Origin: Chitinophaga pinensis
GTDB taxonomy: Bacteria > Bacteroidota > Bacteroidia > Chitinophagales > Chitinophagaceae
Direction: 5' to 3'
Length of the DNA stretch: 34,296 nucleotides
Assembly (NCBI GenBank): GCA_945872085.1
Contig: CAMBYG010000001.1
Coordinates: forward strand, 1-34,296
The notes beneath the pieces were generated by a model. The model was not told the DNA's origin. It was given only the letters and a program-made list of their open reading frames with translations, and made no database searches. The stretch's first letter is position 1. The number at the start of each line of letters is the position of its first letter. The translations under genes and the position numbers were made by a program. Positions 1 through 8,707 of this stretch are shown here, one piece after another.

Positions 1-3000
1 ATAAAACAACTGAATTTAAAGCGCGCATACAAAACCACATAAATGTTATAGACGCAGAAATTAGCTCGAAAAAAGAAGCTTCTTTATCTATAGCAAGTTC
101 GGATATGCATGCATTAGAAGCCGTTTTTACAGAGATTGACGCCTTAATAAAAAAGAGAGATGAGCAAATCGAGGAAATTCTAAACCAATTACTTCCCGAG
201 GCTTTTGCTGTAATCAAAGAAACAGCACGTCGATTTAAGGAAAACACCCAAATAGAAGCATCGGCAACAGCACTTGATAGAGACCTTTCTGTAAGTCGTG
301 ATTATATTAGAATTGAAGGTGATAAGGCATATTTTAATAACTCTTGGAAAGCCGCAGGCACGCCTGTAACCTGGAATATGTTGCATTATGATGTGCAATT
401 GATTGGTGGTATTATTTTACACCAAGGTAAAATTTCAGAGATGGCTACAGGGGAAGGTAAAACCTTAGTTTCTACTCTTCCATCTTATCTAAATGCATTA
501 GCTGGCGAAGGAGTGCACTTGGTTACCGTAAATAATTACTTGGCTGTTCGTGACCAAGAATGGAACGGACCAATATTTGAATGGTTGGGATTGAGAGTAG
601 ATTGCATCGACAAACATCAACCTAATACCGAAGCTCGTAGAAATGCTTATTTGGCGGATATTACTTATGGAACCAATAACGAATTTGGATTCGACTATTT
701 GAGAGATAATATGGTGCACAATCCCGAAGAAATGGTGCAACGTAAACATCATTTTGCCATGGTCGATGAGGTAGATAGTGTATTGATTGATGATGCGAGA
801 ACGCCTTTAATTATTTCAGGCCCAGTTCCTAAAGGCGATCAACAACAATTTCATATATTAAAACCTCGTATTGAATTTTTAATAGCTGAACAAAGAAAAA
901 TTGTAAACGCAAGCTTAACAGACGCTAAAAAATTAATTGGAGAAGGAAAAGCAGATAAGGAAACAGGAGGCTTAGCCCTCTTTAGAGCATACCGCGGTCT
1001 GCCAAAAAATAGCGCGTTAATTAAATTTTTAAGTGAAGATGGCAACAAACAAATTCTTCAGAAGATAGAAAACTATTACTTAGGAGAGCAGCAACGCAAT
1101 ATGCCTATAGTAGATAGTGAACTTTATTTCACCATCGATGAAAAAAACAACAGTGTAGATCTTACTCAAAAAGGATTGGCTTTAATTACCGGCAACGGCG
1201 AAGACGCCAACTTCTTTGTATTGCCAGATATTGCAACCATGCTCACTGCTATTGAAGAAACGGCAGCCAATGCAGAAGAAAAAACACAACAAAAAGAAGC
1301 CTTACTTCAAGAATATGCTATCAAAGCAGATCGTATCCATTCGCTTCAACAATTATTAAAAGCTTATACGCTTTTTGATAAAGACGTGGAATATGTAGTG
1401 ATGGATGGAAAAGTAAAAATTGTTGACGAACAAACCGGACGTATACTCGACGGCCGAAGATATAGTGATGGATTACACCAAGCTATTGAAACTAAAGAAA
1501 ATGTAACCGTTGAAGCGGCAACGCAAACTTTCGCAACTGTTACTTTGCAAAACTTCTTTAGAATGTATCACAAATTATGTGGTATGACCGGAACAGCAGA
1601 AACAGAAGCTGGTGAGTTCTGGGAGATTTACAAATTGGACGTAGTATCTATCCCAACGAATATTTCTATATCAAGAAAAGACCAACAAGATTTAGTTTAC
1701 AAAACTAAACGTGAAAAATATAAAGCCGTAATAGACGAAATAGAACAATTACGCGAAAAAGGCAGACCGGTATTAGTAGGTACTACTTCGGTAGAAGTTT
1801 CTGAATTGCTAAGTAGAATGTTGCAACAAAAGAAAATTCCGCATAATGTATTAAATGCAAAACAACACGAACGGGAAGCACAAATTGTAGCTGAGGCTGG
1901 TTTGGCTGGTGCTGTTACCATTGCTACTAATATGGCTGGTCGTGGTACGGATATTAAATTAGGTGCTGGCGTAAAAGATGCAGGCGGATTAGCAATAATT
2001 GGCACGGAGCGCCATGAAAGTCGCAGGGTAGATCGTCAGTTACGAGGTCGTGCTGGCCGTCAAGGCGATCCTGGTTCTTCTCAATTTTTTGTTTCCTTAG
2101 AAGACGATTTAATGCGTTTGTTTGGTTCTGAGCGTATTGCTTCTTTAATGGATCGTATGGGCCATAAAGAAGGAGAAGTATTACAACACAGCATGATAAC
2201 CAATTCTATTGAGCGTGCACAGAAAAAAGTAGAAGAAAATAATTTTGGTATTCGTAAAAACTTATTAGAGTATGACGATGTAATGAATACCCAGCGTAAT
2301 GCAATCTATAAAAGAAGAAATCATGCTTTATTAGGAGAGCGCTTATCTATAGATATCGACAATGCCATGTATGATGTTTGTGCCGACTTTGCTAATCAAT
2401 TTGATGGTTATAGAGACGAGCAAGCTTTTAAATTAGAAGTCATAAAACACTTAGCTATAGAGCCGTCTTTGGAAGGCATTAATTTTGCAAAAGCAAGTAG
2501 TCAAGAACTTACAGAGCATTTATACCAACAAGTAGCTGCTTTTTATGAGCATAAGTGGAACAGCATACAACAACAAATGTTGCCTTCCTTAAAACAAATC
2601 TATAACGATAATCATCAAGCACCTGGCAATATCGTAGTGCCTTTCACAGATGGTATTCGTGGATTGCAAATCTACTTGCCATTGCAAGAAAGTATAGAAC
2701 AAGAAGGGAAGACCGTTTCTAAAACCTTAGAAAAAAATATCACTTTAGCCCTTATTGATGATGCATGGAAGGATCATTTAAGAGGAATGGATGATTTGCG
2801 TCAATCCGTAAGAAATGCTACTTATGAACAGAAAGATCCGCTATTAATTTACAAATTTGAAGCCTTTAAATTATTCCAACAAATGATGTTGGATACCAAC
2901 AAAACGATCATATCATTTTTAATGCGCGCAGGCATACCAGTTGAAAACGGACCTGAAACAGTTAAAAACATACCAAATCAACAAACAGACATGAGCCGTA

Positions 3001-3176
3001 TGCGCACGGAGCACGAACAATTTGGCGACGACCAACAGGAGCATGACGCAAGTTATGCCAATACAGAAGTGCCTAAACGCATGCCCATTGAAGCGGCGCC
3101 AAAAATTGGCAGAAACGATGTATGTCCATGTGGAAGTGGCAAAAAATTCAAATCGTGTCATGGACGCGGAGCATAA
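1..3176 (+). CDS. secA: Protein translocase ATPase SecA (5' end outside window)
   Basis: SecA is the ATPase that drives unfolded preproteins through SecYEG. The reading frame is open from base 3, and the codons before the first ATG (base 105) encode typical SecA N-terminal sequence (KTTEFKARIQNHI...), so the true start lies left of the window and the ATG at 105 is internal. Counting that ATG as residue 1: Walker A TGEGKT at about 115-120, DEVD Walker B at 221-224 followed by DDARTPLIISG, helicase motif MAGRGTDIKLG, QLRGRAGRQGDPG, and a C-terminal zinc-binding SEC-C motif with CPCGSG...KSCHG. Visible length is 1057 codons; Bacteroidota SecA runs near 1,090-1,100, so roughly 40 residues are missing. 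The gene is followed by a strong terminator. Identification is certain; only the 5' boundary is unknown. Confidence 0.98.
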   Translation, partial: KTTEFKARIQNHINVIDAEISSKKEASLSIASSDMHALEAVFTEIDALIKKRDEQIEEILNQLLPEAFAVIKETARRFKENTQIEASATALDRDLSVSRDYIRIEGDKAYFNNSWKAAGTPVTWNMLHYDVQLIGGIILHQGKISEMATGEGKTLVSTLPSYLNALAGEGVHLVTVNNYLAVRDQEWNGPIFEWLGLRVDCIDKHQPNTEARRNAYLADITYGTNNEFGFDYLRDNMVHNPEEMVQRKHHFAMVDEVDSVLIDDARTPLIISGPVPKGDQQQFHILKPRIEFLIAEQRKIVNASLTDAKKLIGEGKADKETGGLALFRAYRGLPKNSALIKFLSEDGNKQILQKIENYYLGEQQRNMPIVDSELYFTIDEKNNSVDLTQKGLALITGNGEDANFFVLPDIATMLTAIEETAANAEEKTQQKEALLQEYAIKADRIHSLQQLLKAYTLFDKDVEYVVMDGKVKIVDEQTGRILDGRRYSDGLHQAIETKENVTVEAATQTFATVTLQNFFRMYHKLCGMTGTAETEAGEFWEIYKLDVVSIPTNISISRKDQQDLVYKTKREKYKAVIDEIEQLREKGRPVLVGTTSVEVSELLSRMLQQKKIPHNVLNAKQHEREAQIVAEAGLAGAVTIATNMAGRGTDIKLGAGVKDAGGLAIIGTERHESRRVDRQLRGRAGRQGDPGSSQFFVSLEDDLMRLFGSERIASLMDRMGHKEGEVLQHSMITNSIERAQKKVEENNFGIRKNLLEYDDVMNTQRNAIYKRRNHALLGERLSIDIDNAMYDVCADFANQFDGYRDEQAFKLEVIKHLAIEPSLEGINFAKASSQELTEHLYQQVAAFYEHKWNSIQQQMLPSLKQIYNDNHQAPGNIVVPFTDGIRGLQIYLPLQESIEQEGKTVSKTLEKNITLALIDDAWKDHLRGMDDLRQSVRNATYEQKDPLLIYKFEAFKLFQQMMLDTNKTIISFLMRAGIPVENGPETVKNIPNQQTDMSRMRTEHEQFGDDQQEHDASYANTEVPKRMPIEAAPKIGRNDVCPCGSGKKFKSCHGRGA

Positions 3177-3197
3177 ACCCTATTTTACTAATTGTTT

Positions 3198-3226
3198 AAG
3201 GCATTTCAATTGAAATGCCTTTTTTA
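3198..3226 (+). terminator. Rho-independent terminator after secA
   Basis: A perfect 24-base palindrome (AAGGCATTTCA / TGAAATGCCTT around a central AATT) sits 21 bases after the secA stop and runs straight into a T-tract. It would end the secA transcript before the next gene. Confidence 0.85.
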
Positions 3227-3301
3227 TTAACTAAAAGAAGACAACTTATTAACAAAATAAATTTAGAGCCCTAATAGTCTTTTTAATCATTTCCTTTTTA
3301 C

Positions 3302-3309
3302 TATTTTTG
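3302..3309 (+). promoter_or_regulatory. Putative -7 promoter element (TATTTTTG)
   Basis: Exact match to the Bacteroidota -7 consensus TAnnTTTG, 32 bases before the ATG of the DUF6580-like gene and downstream of the secA terminator. No TTG -33 element is seen at 17-23 bp, so the match is partial. It fits a new transcription unit starting here. Confidence 0.45.
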
Positions 3310-3341
3310 CTTACCCAAAAAGGATAAATTTTAAATTTTAC

Positions 3342-3932
3342 ATGAAAAACAATAACAACTCACTCGTATTTGCCGTATTATTGATTTTAGCTGCCGCAGC
3401 GCTTCGCGTTGTAAATGCTGAAATGCATTTGTATGCTTTAGCTCCAATTGCAGCTTTAGGTATTTTTGCTGGCGCAAACATTCGCAACCGCTCAAATGCT
3501 TTTATAATTACACTTGCTGCCCAATTTTTATCGGATTGTTATTTCCAATTTTTCACAAACACTCCAGGGTTTTATGGTATATCACAATTGTTCAATTATG
3601 GGGCAATGGCATTAGTTACCTTTATTGGTATGCAGATGCAAAGCAGAAAAGCACTATCCGTTCTTGGTTATACCCTTTCAGGATCTTTAGTATTTTTTCT
3701 ATTGTCAAATTTTGGTGTATGGATTCAGGAGTGCTTCGCAAACCCGGCAACACGCATGTATAGTGCAGATCTTAGCGGTTTGGCACAAACCTTCTTAATG
3801 GCCTTGCCTTTTTATACACCTACAGGCACAAACTTATTTTTCAATGCACTTGTTAGTGATTTATTTTGCAGCGGTGTATTGTTCGGCGCATTTGCATTAT
3901 TACAAAAGAAAGCAAGCGCTAAAAGTATTTAA
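3342..3932 (+). CDS. Small integral membrane protein, DUF6580-like
   Basis: A 196-residue very hydrophobic protein with about five to six membrane segments (roughly residues 6-24, 30-48, 52-70, 84-102, 108-128 and 166-188) and few charged residues. The pattern RVVNAEMHLYALAPIAALGIF followed by FAGANIR and a conserved LSD...F motif resembles the DUF6580 family, small membrane proteins often suggested to be related to the substrate-binding S-components of ECF-type vitamin transporters. That functional link is not proven, and no ECF ATPase or T-component is nearby. The acyl-CoA dehydrogenase starts 26 bases downstream, so the two may be co-transcribed. Family call is from recall of the motif, without a profile search; substrate unknown. 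Confidence 0.65.
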   Translation: MKNNNNSLVFAVLLILAAAALRVVNAEMHLYALAPIAALGIFAGANIRNRSNAFIITLAAQFLSDCYFQFFTNTPGFYGISQLFNYGAMALVTFIGMQMQSRKALSVLGYTLSGSLVFFLLSNFGVWIQECFANPATRMYSADLSGLAQTFLMALPFYTPTGTNLFFNALVSDLFCSGVLFGAFALLQKKASAKSI

Positions 3933-3958
3933 CCAATTTTTCACGCATACTTTAGAAT

Positions 3959-5098
3959 ATGAATTTTCAATTATCAGAAGAGCAAATTGCTGTGCAAATG
4001 GCAGCAAGAGATTTTGCAAAGAATGAATTATTACCAGGCGTAATAGAGCGCGATGATCAACAAAAATTTGCAACAGATCAAATTAAGAAATTAGGCGAGT
4101 TGGGTTTTATGGGTATGATGGTAGATCCAAAATATGGCGGATCTGGCATGGATACTATTTCCTATGTATTAGCAATGGAGGAAATTTCTAAAGTAGACGC
4201 GTCGGTTTCGGTTTGTATGAGCGTAAACAACTCCTTAGTATGCTATGGCATTGAGAAATATGCAAATGAAGAACAAAAACAAAAATACTTAGTACCCTTA
4301 GCTAGCGGACAAAAAATTGGTGCGTTCTTATTAAGCGAACCAGAAGCAGGATCGGATGCTACTTCTCAAAGAACAACCGCGGAAGATAAAGGTGGTTACT
4401 ATTTATTAAATGGTACAAAAAACTGGATTACGAATGGTAATTCGGCATCTTATTATTTAGTTATTGCGCAAACTTACCCAGAAAAAGGCCACAAAGGCAT
4501 CAATGTATTTATTGTAGAAAAAGAATGGGCAGGTGTAACAGTAGGTGCTAAAGAAAATAAAATGGGTATTCGCAGTAGTGATACACACAGCATCATGTTC
4601 CAAGATGTGAAAGTACCTAAAGAAAATAGAATTGGCGAAGATGGCTTTGGTTTCAAATTTGCTATGCAAACACTTTCTGGTGGTCGTATAGGCATTGCTG
4701 CCCAAGCATTAGGTATTGCAAGTGGGGCTTATGAATTAGCCTTAAAATATTCAAAAGAACGTAAAGCATTTGGAACAGAAATTTCAAATCATCAAGCTAT
4801 CGCGTTTAAATTGGCCGATATGGCAACGGAAATTGAAGCGGCTCGTTTACTATGTTTAAAATCAGCATGGGAAAAAGATAATCACATGGATTATGCTCAA
4901 TCTTCTGCTATTGCTAAATTGTTTGCATCAGAAATTGCACAACGTGTTACTAATGAAGCCGTGCAAGTACATGGTGGCTATGGTTATGTAAAAGAATTCC
5001 ACGTAGAGCGTCTAATGCGTGATGCAAAAATTACGCAGATTTATGAAGGTACTAGTGAGGTACAAAAAATTGTAATCAGTAGAAGTATTCTTAAATAA
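3959..5098 (+). CDS. Acyl-CoA dehydrogenase (short/medium-chain type)
   Basis: A 379-residue FAD enzyme that oxidises acyl-CoA to trans-2-enoyl-CoA, passing electrons to ETF; the length is the usual one for the family. Visible signatures: the FAD/substrate motif GAFLLSEPEAGSD (121-133), W-I-T-N-G at about 157-161, the C-terminal VQVHGGYGYVKEFHVERLMRDAK block, and the putative catalytic base Glu363 in QIYEGTSEVQ, where butyryl/short-chain dehydrogenases carry theirs. The start MNFQLSEEQ is the normal family start. No ETF or enoyl-CoA hydratase gene adjoins, so it cannot be assigned to fatty-acid versus amino-acid breakdown from context. A strong bidirectional terminator follows. Confidence 0.95.
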   Translation: MNFQLSEEQIAVQMAARDFAKNELLPGVIERDDQQKFATDQIKKLGELGFMGMMVDPKYGGSGMDTISYVLAMEEISKVDASVSVCMSVNNSLVCYGIEKYANEEQKQKYLVPLASGQKIGAFLLSEPEAGSDATSQRTTAEDKGGYYLLNGTKNWITNGNSASYYLVIAQTYPEKGHKGINVFIVEKEWAGVTVGAKENKMGIRSSDTHSIMFQDVKVPKENRIGEDGFGFKFAMQTLSGGRIGIAAQALGIASGAYELALKYSKERKAFGTEISNHQAIAFKLADMATEIEAARLLCLKSAWEKDNHMDYAQSSAIAKLFASEIAQRVTNEAVQVHGGYGYVKEFHVERLMRDAKITQIYEGTSEVQKIVISRSILK

Positions 5099-5117
5099 AA
5101 TAAAATTAAGACAAATA

Positions 5118-5153
5118 AAAAAGAAGCCAATCATCTGATTGGCTTCTTTTTTA
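5118..5153. terminator. Bidirectional terminator between convergent genes
   Basis: A 16-bp inverted repeat (AAAAAGAAGCCAATCA / TGATTGGCTTCTTTTT) with a tiny loop, flanked by A-tract on the left and T-tract on the right. It lies between the acyl-CoA dehydrogenase (+) and the lipoprotein gene (-) and can serve both. Confidence 0.88.
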
Positions 5154-5171
5154 TATTGCAAAGTTTGTAGT

Positions 5172-5984
5172 TTATGGCAAAGTAATAGTAGTTACCACCC
5201 CATTATTAGTTAAAGTTGCTTGATTGTCACAAGCACCATTACCATAATCAATAATGCGAATAGTACCATTCGGCACCGTCACTTGTACCGTACCCTCTTT
5301 AATCCAATTACAAGAGCGCGCAATTGATAGCCCTTTAGTTATTAAATGCGTTACTTGAGTGCCATTTGGACGTGTTACTATCCAACTTCCTGTAACATTA
5401 TAACTATCATCAGTTTTTGTAGTAGTTGCATATCCTGTAATCCAAGTGCGGGTTTTTGAACCTGATACTTGAATCGTCCCTGCACCGCTTGCTAAAATAA
5501 TAGAAGCGTTGGTGTTAACCGTACAATAGATTTGATTATTTGCATTTAAACCCATGTTGGTGACTGTTTTAGTGCCAATCACTTGATTGTTATTAACGAA
5601 ATAATTGCTGAATGTAATGGTATGTATAGATCCACTGTCTTTATATTTCCCTGTATAACTTACTAAAATAATACCCCTTCTATACTTTCCATCACTGCAT
5701 AAACAATTGGTAGTGCCAAAATTAATAGTAATCGTATGTGGGACAGCAATCGTATCTCTGGTAATAGTAGCACACTGGCTAGTAGTTTTGAAAGTGCTCA
5801 GTGAATTACTTTCTGATGCTTGGTCAGTAATATCCAATATATCGGAGAATGTTTGCTCTGCAGTTGCATGTTCGGTAGCAAATCCGGTATCTTCTACGCT
5901 TGATGTTTTTTTACATGCAGTTAGATAAACAGCTGTACTCCATAGCATTATACCTGCGAGTACAATAAAAAAATGTTTTTTCAT
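5172..5984 (-). CDS. Predicted lipoprotein of unknown function
   Basis: A 270-residue secreted protein. The N-terminus has a lysine pair, a hydrophobic core and a lipobox LTAC with Cys24, followed by KK, so it should be processed by signal peptidase II and lipid-anchored. The rest is rich in Thr, Val, Ile, Asn and Gly with alternating hydrophobic residues, suggesting an all-beta fold. Cysteines occur in an NCLC pair near residues 95-97 and in SCNW and GAC further on. I recall similar unnamed lipoproteins in Bacteroidota with an INFGTTNC...RRG pattern but no known role. It stands alone on the minus strand between two plus-strand units, so it is probably monocistronic. No clear TAnnTTTG element was found upstream. 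Confidence 0.8.
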   Translation of the reverse strand: MKKHFFIVLAGIMLWSTAVYLTACKKTSSVEDTGFATEHATAEQTFSDILDITDQASESNSLSTFKTTSQCATITRDTIAVPHTITINFGTTNCLCSDGKYRRGIILVSYTGKYKDSGSIHTITFSNYFVNNNQVIGTKTVTNMGLNANNQIYCTVNTNASIILASGAGTIQVSGSKTRTWITGYATTTKTDDSYNVTGSWIVTRPNGTQVTHLITKGLSIARSCNWIKEGTVQVTVPNGTIRIIDYGNGACDNQATLTNNGVVTTITLP

Positions 5985-6095
5985 AGTTACTTAGTTTTAA
6001 GGTTGTTGAATTGACTTTTTATTTACTTAATAGTTTAATTATACACGTAATTATCCTAAATAAAGGTTAAAACACCAAAATAGCCAAATAAAGCG

Positions 6096-6103
6096 TACCT
6101 TTG
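6096..6103 (+). promoter_or_regulatory. Putative -7 promoter element (TACCTTTG)
   Basis: Exact TAnnTTTG match 26 bases before the helicase ATG, giving an expected leader of about 20 bases. No good -33 TTG at 17-23 bp. The position in the divergent gap between lipoprotein and helicase supports it. Confidence 0.5.
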
Positions 6104-6129
6104 CGGTTCAATAATATAAGTTCTTACTA

Positions 6130-8019
6130 ATGATTTCTTTTTCAACGCTCTCCATGAGAGCTGAATTAACACGTGCTGTCACGGAAATGGGCTTTGAAAC
6201 ACCCACCCCAATACAGCAATTAGTTATACCACATCTTATCTCGTCTCCGGCTGATATCATAGGCCTTGCACAAACAGGAACTGGTAAAACTGCAGCGTTC
6301 GGATTACCACTCCTTCATCACACCGATGTTTCCGTAAAGCACGTACAAGGACTAATTCTTAGTCCCACTCGCGAACTTTGTATGCAAATACAAGTAGAGC
6401 TCGCTAAATATGGTCAATACATGCCTGGACTGCGCACTTGCGCTGTTTATGGTGGCGTGCCTATTACCAACCAAATACGTGAGGTAAAAACCAACCCTCA
6501 AATTATCGTTGCTACTCCAGGTCGCTTAATCGATTTATTGGAGCGTAAAGCCATTTCTCTAGACCATGTTGAATATGTGGTATTAGATGAGGCTGATGAA
6601 ATGCTAAACATGGGTTTTAGAGAGGATATTGATTTTATCCTTGGAACTACGCCTATGCGTAAATATACATGGTTGTTTTCGGCAACCATGAGTAATGAAG
6701 TGCGTGGCATAGCTAAACGCTTTATGACTAAATGGGAAGAGTTTTCTGTTGCCGCAGCCAATGCTACCAACGAAAATATCGACCATCAATATTACGTAAC
6801 CCAACATCGTAATCGTTTTGAAACCCTACAACGTTTATTAGATTTTACACCAGGTATCTATGGTATCATCTTTACGCGTACGCGCCAAGATTGCCAAGAT
6901 ATTTCTGAAAAACTAATGAAGCAAGGCTATCACGTATCTCCATTACATGGCGATATGGATCAGAAAATGCGTAGCAAAGTTTTAGAGCGTTTCAAAAACA
7001 GAACCTTACAAGCTATTGTAGCTACAGATGTGGCTGCTCGTGGTATTGACGTAAATGATATTACACACGTTATCAATTATGAATTACCTGATGACCCAGA
7101 AGTGTATACCCACCGAAGTGGTCGTACGGCACGTGCTGGTAAATCTGGTATTTGTATCTCTATTGTTTCTCCAAAAGAAGTAGGTAGCATTCGTACCATT
7201 GAACGTATTGTAAAAAATAAATTCAACAAATGTGATATTCCAGATGGTGCAGAGATTGTACGTAAACGTTTATTCCATTTCTTAGAGCAAATTGAAAATG
7301 TACAACCAGAAAGCGAATTTGCTGATGTATATCTGAATATGATTCATGAGAAGTTTGAAACAATGGAAAAAGATGAGTTAATCAAACGACTTATCTTCTT
7401 ACAATTGCAAGAAACCATTCAAACCTATCAAAAATCACATGACCTCAACGCGGTTGGTGGTGATGGTAAAAGTGCAGGTGTTGCTGTTCGTGGGGCTGTA
7501 TGGACCCGTATGTTCTTGAACATTGGACAGAAAGATGGCTTTAACGAAGCAAGTCTTACACAATTTATCTGCGACCAAACAGATTTAAAACCAGAAGTTT
7601 TGGATCGTGTAACGGTAAGAGATTTGAGCAGTTTTTACAATGTTAAAACAGATGTTGTAGATTTGATTATAGAAAGCATCAGCTCTAAAAAATTCAAAGG
7701 ACGTAAATTACGTACTGAAGAAGCAGATAAGAAAGATGCATCTCGCGGCCCAAGCCGTGGAGGATATGGTGGTGGCCGACCAGGTGGCGATAGAAGTGGT
7801 GGCGGAAGAAGCTATGGCGGTGGCGACCGAGGTGGCAGAGGCTATGGTGGCGATCGTGGTAATAGCGAACGTAGTGGTGGTGGCAGAAGCTATGGCGGAG
7901 ATCGCCCTAGTGGTGGCGAACGAGGAGGCTATTTCAAATCGAGAGAGGAGAAAGCAGGTCGTTCAAGTGGCGCAGGAAGAGGCGACAGCTACAGAGGTGG
8001 TGGACGCAGCCGCGACTAA
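6130..8019 (+). CDS. DEAD-box ATP-dependent RNA helicase (DeaD/CsdA type)
   Basis: A 629-residue RNA helicase expected to remodel RNA in ribosome assembly or cold adaptation. Motifs in order: Q motif (PTPIQQ, 25-30), Walker A AQTGTGKT (47-54), PTRELC (79-84), DEAD (153-156), SAT (184-186), TDVAARGID (299-307) and HRSGRTARAG (328-337). Residues about 456-530 look like the DbpA/CsdA RNA-binding domain. From about 538 to the end comes a low-complexity tail of Gly, Arg, Ser and Tyr repeats resembling RGG-box RNA-binding tails. RlpA-like and SET genes follow closely, suggesting one transcript. The tail's repetitive DNA also keeps another frame open (7736-8128); that is not a gene. Confidence 0.95.
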   Translation: MISFSTLSMRAELTRAVTEMGFETPTPIQQLVIPHLISSPADIIGLAQTGTGKTAAFGLPLLHHTDVSVKHVQGLILSPTRELCMQIQVELAKYGQYMPGLRTCAVYGGVPITNQIREVKTNPQIIVATPGRLIDLLERKAISLDHVEYVVLDEADEMLNMGFREDIDFILGTTPMRKYTWLFSATMSNEVRGIAKRFMTKWEEFSVAAANATNENIDHQYYVTQHRNRFETLQRLLDFTPGIYGIIFTRTRQDCQDISEKLMKQGYHVSPLHGDMDQKMRSKVLERFKNRTLQAIVATDVAARGIDVNDITHVINYELPDDPEVYTHRSGRTARAGKSGICISIVSPKEVGSIRTIERIVKNKFNKCDIPDGAEIVRKRLFHFLEQIENVQPESEFADVYLNMIHEKFETMEKDELIKRLIFLQLQETIQTYQKSHDLNAVGGDGKSAGVAVRGAVWTRMFLNIGQKDGFNEASLTQFICDQTDLKPEVLDRVTVRDLSSFYNVKTDVVDLIIESISSKKFKGRKLRTEEADKKDASRGPSRGGYGGGRPGGDRSGGGRSYGGGDRGGRGYGGDRGNSERSGGGRSYGGDRPSGGERGGYFKSREEKAGRSSGAGRGDSYRGGGRSRD

Positions 8020-8051
8020 ACTAAAAATTTCACCCAAACTAATTATTAGGT

Positions 8052-8702
8052 ATGCAAAAAGCTACACTCATAATTGGATTCAGTTTAATGCTTTTTATGA
8101 GTTGGAGCGCACAAGCTCTAACTCATGAAAAAAAGCATGCAAAAAGCACATCTTCCAAAGATAAACACGTTAGCCATCATGCAAACTATTCAAATGAAAT
8201 AGAAGGCATAGCCAGTTATTATCATAAAAAATTTGAAGGTAGAAAAACAGCTACTGGTTCCATATTTAAACACCATTTATACACTGCGGCATCTAATCGA
8301 TTTCCATTAAACACCTATGTAAAGGTTACCAATTTAAACAATCACAAAGAAGTGTATGTACTCATTAATGATAGAATGAGCGCAAACAATAAAAGGGTTA
8401 TAGACTTAACCAATGCTTCAGTAAAAAAACTACAATTTAAATGTAGTGGATTGGTAAAAGTTAGATTAACCAAAGTTTCAAAAGCAATTGCTGAGGAATT
8501 TATTGCATCCTATACAGAGGAGGTGAAAGAGAAGGATACTTTATCTACTAGTATGGATAAAGCAACTAAGAAAGTCCATAAAAAGAAGTTGAGCAATAAA
8601 AAACAAAAAGTTACTCCTACAAATAAATCATCAAAAAGTAATTCAAAAAAACAAGCAGTAAAGCCCATTCAAAAAAAGCCCCTCAAAAAAATAGTAAAAT
8701 AA
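8052..8702 (+). CDS. RlpA-like secreted protein (double-psi beta-barrel)
   Basis: A 216-residue exported protein. Residues 1-22 form a signal peptide with likely cleavage after AQA; there is no lipobox, unlike many RlpA proteins. A double-psi beta-barrel spans about 50-142 with GIASYYHKKFEGRKTATG, YVKVTNL, VLINDRM (Asp107) and VIDLTNAS, as in RlpA, a septal-ring lytic transglycosylase that cleaves stem-less glycan strands. At positions where well-studied RlpA has conserved Glu and His, this protein has Ser70 (TATGS) and Ser81 (TAASN). The last ~46 residues are extremely Lys-rich (about 18 Lys). No SPOR domain. It follows the helicase gene by 32 bases and precedes the SET gene by 5. Catalytic activity is uncertain. 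Confidence 0.85.
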   Translation: MQKATLIIGFSLMLFMSWSAQALTHEKKHAKSTSSKDKHVSHHANYSNEIEGIASYYHKKFEGRKTATGSIFKHHLYTAASNRFPLNTYVKVTNLNNHKEVYVLINDRMSANNKRVIDLTNASVKKLQFKCSGLVKVRLTKVSKAIAEEFIASYTEEVKEKDTLSTSMDKATKKVHKKKLSNKKQKVTPTNKSSKSNSKKQAVKPIQKKPLKKIVK

Positions 8703-8707
8703 ATAGT

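Noticed and set aside
6036-6053. TAATTA repeated with 12-bp spacing in the lipoprotein-helicase gap
   Set aside because: Very AT-rich, short and self-complementary; likely by chance.
7736-8128. 130-codon open frame overlapping the helicase tail and the RlpA-like start
   Set aside because: It is kept open by the Gly/Arg-repeat DNA read in another frame (Val/Ala/Glu-rich), and it overlaps two convincing genes.
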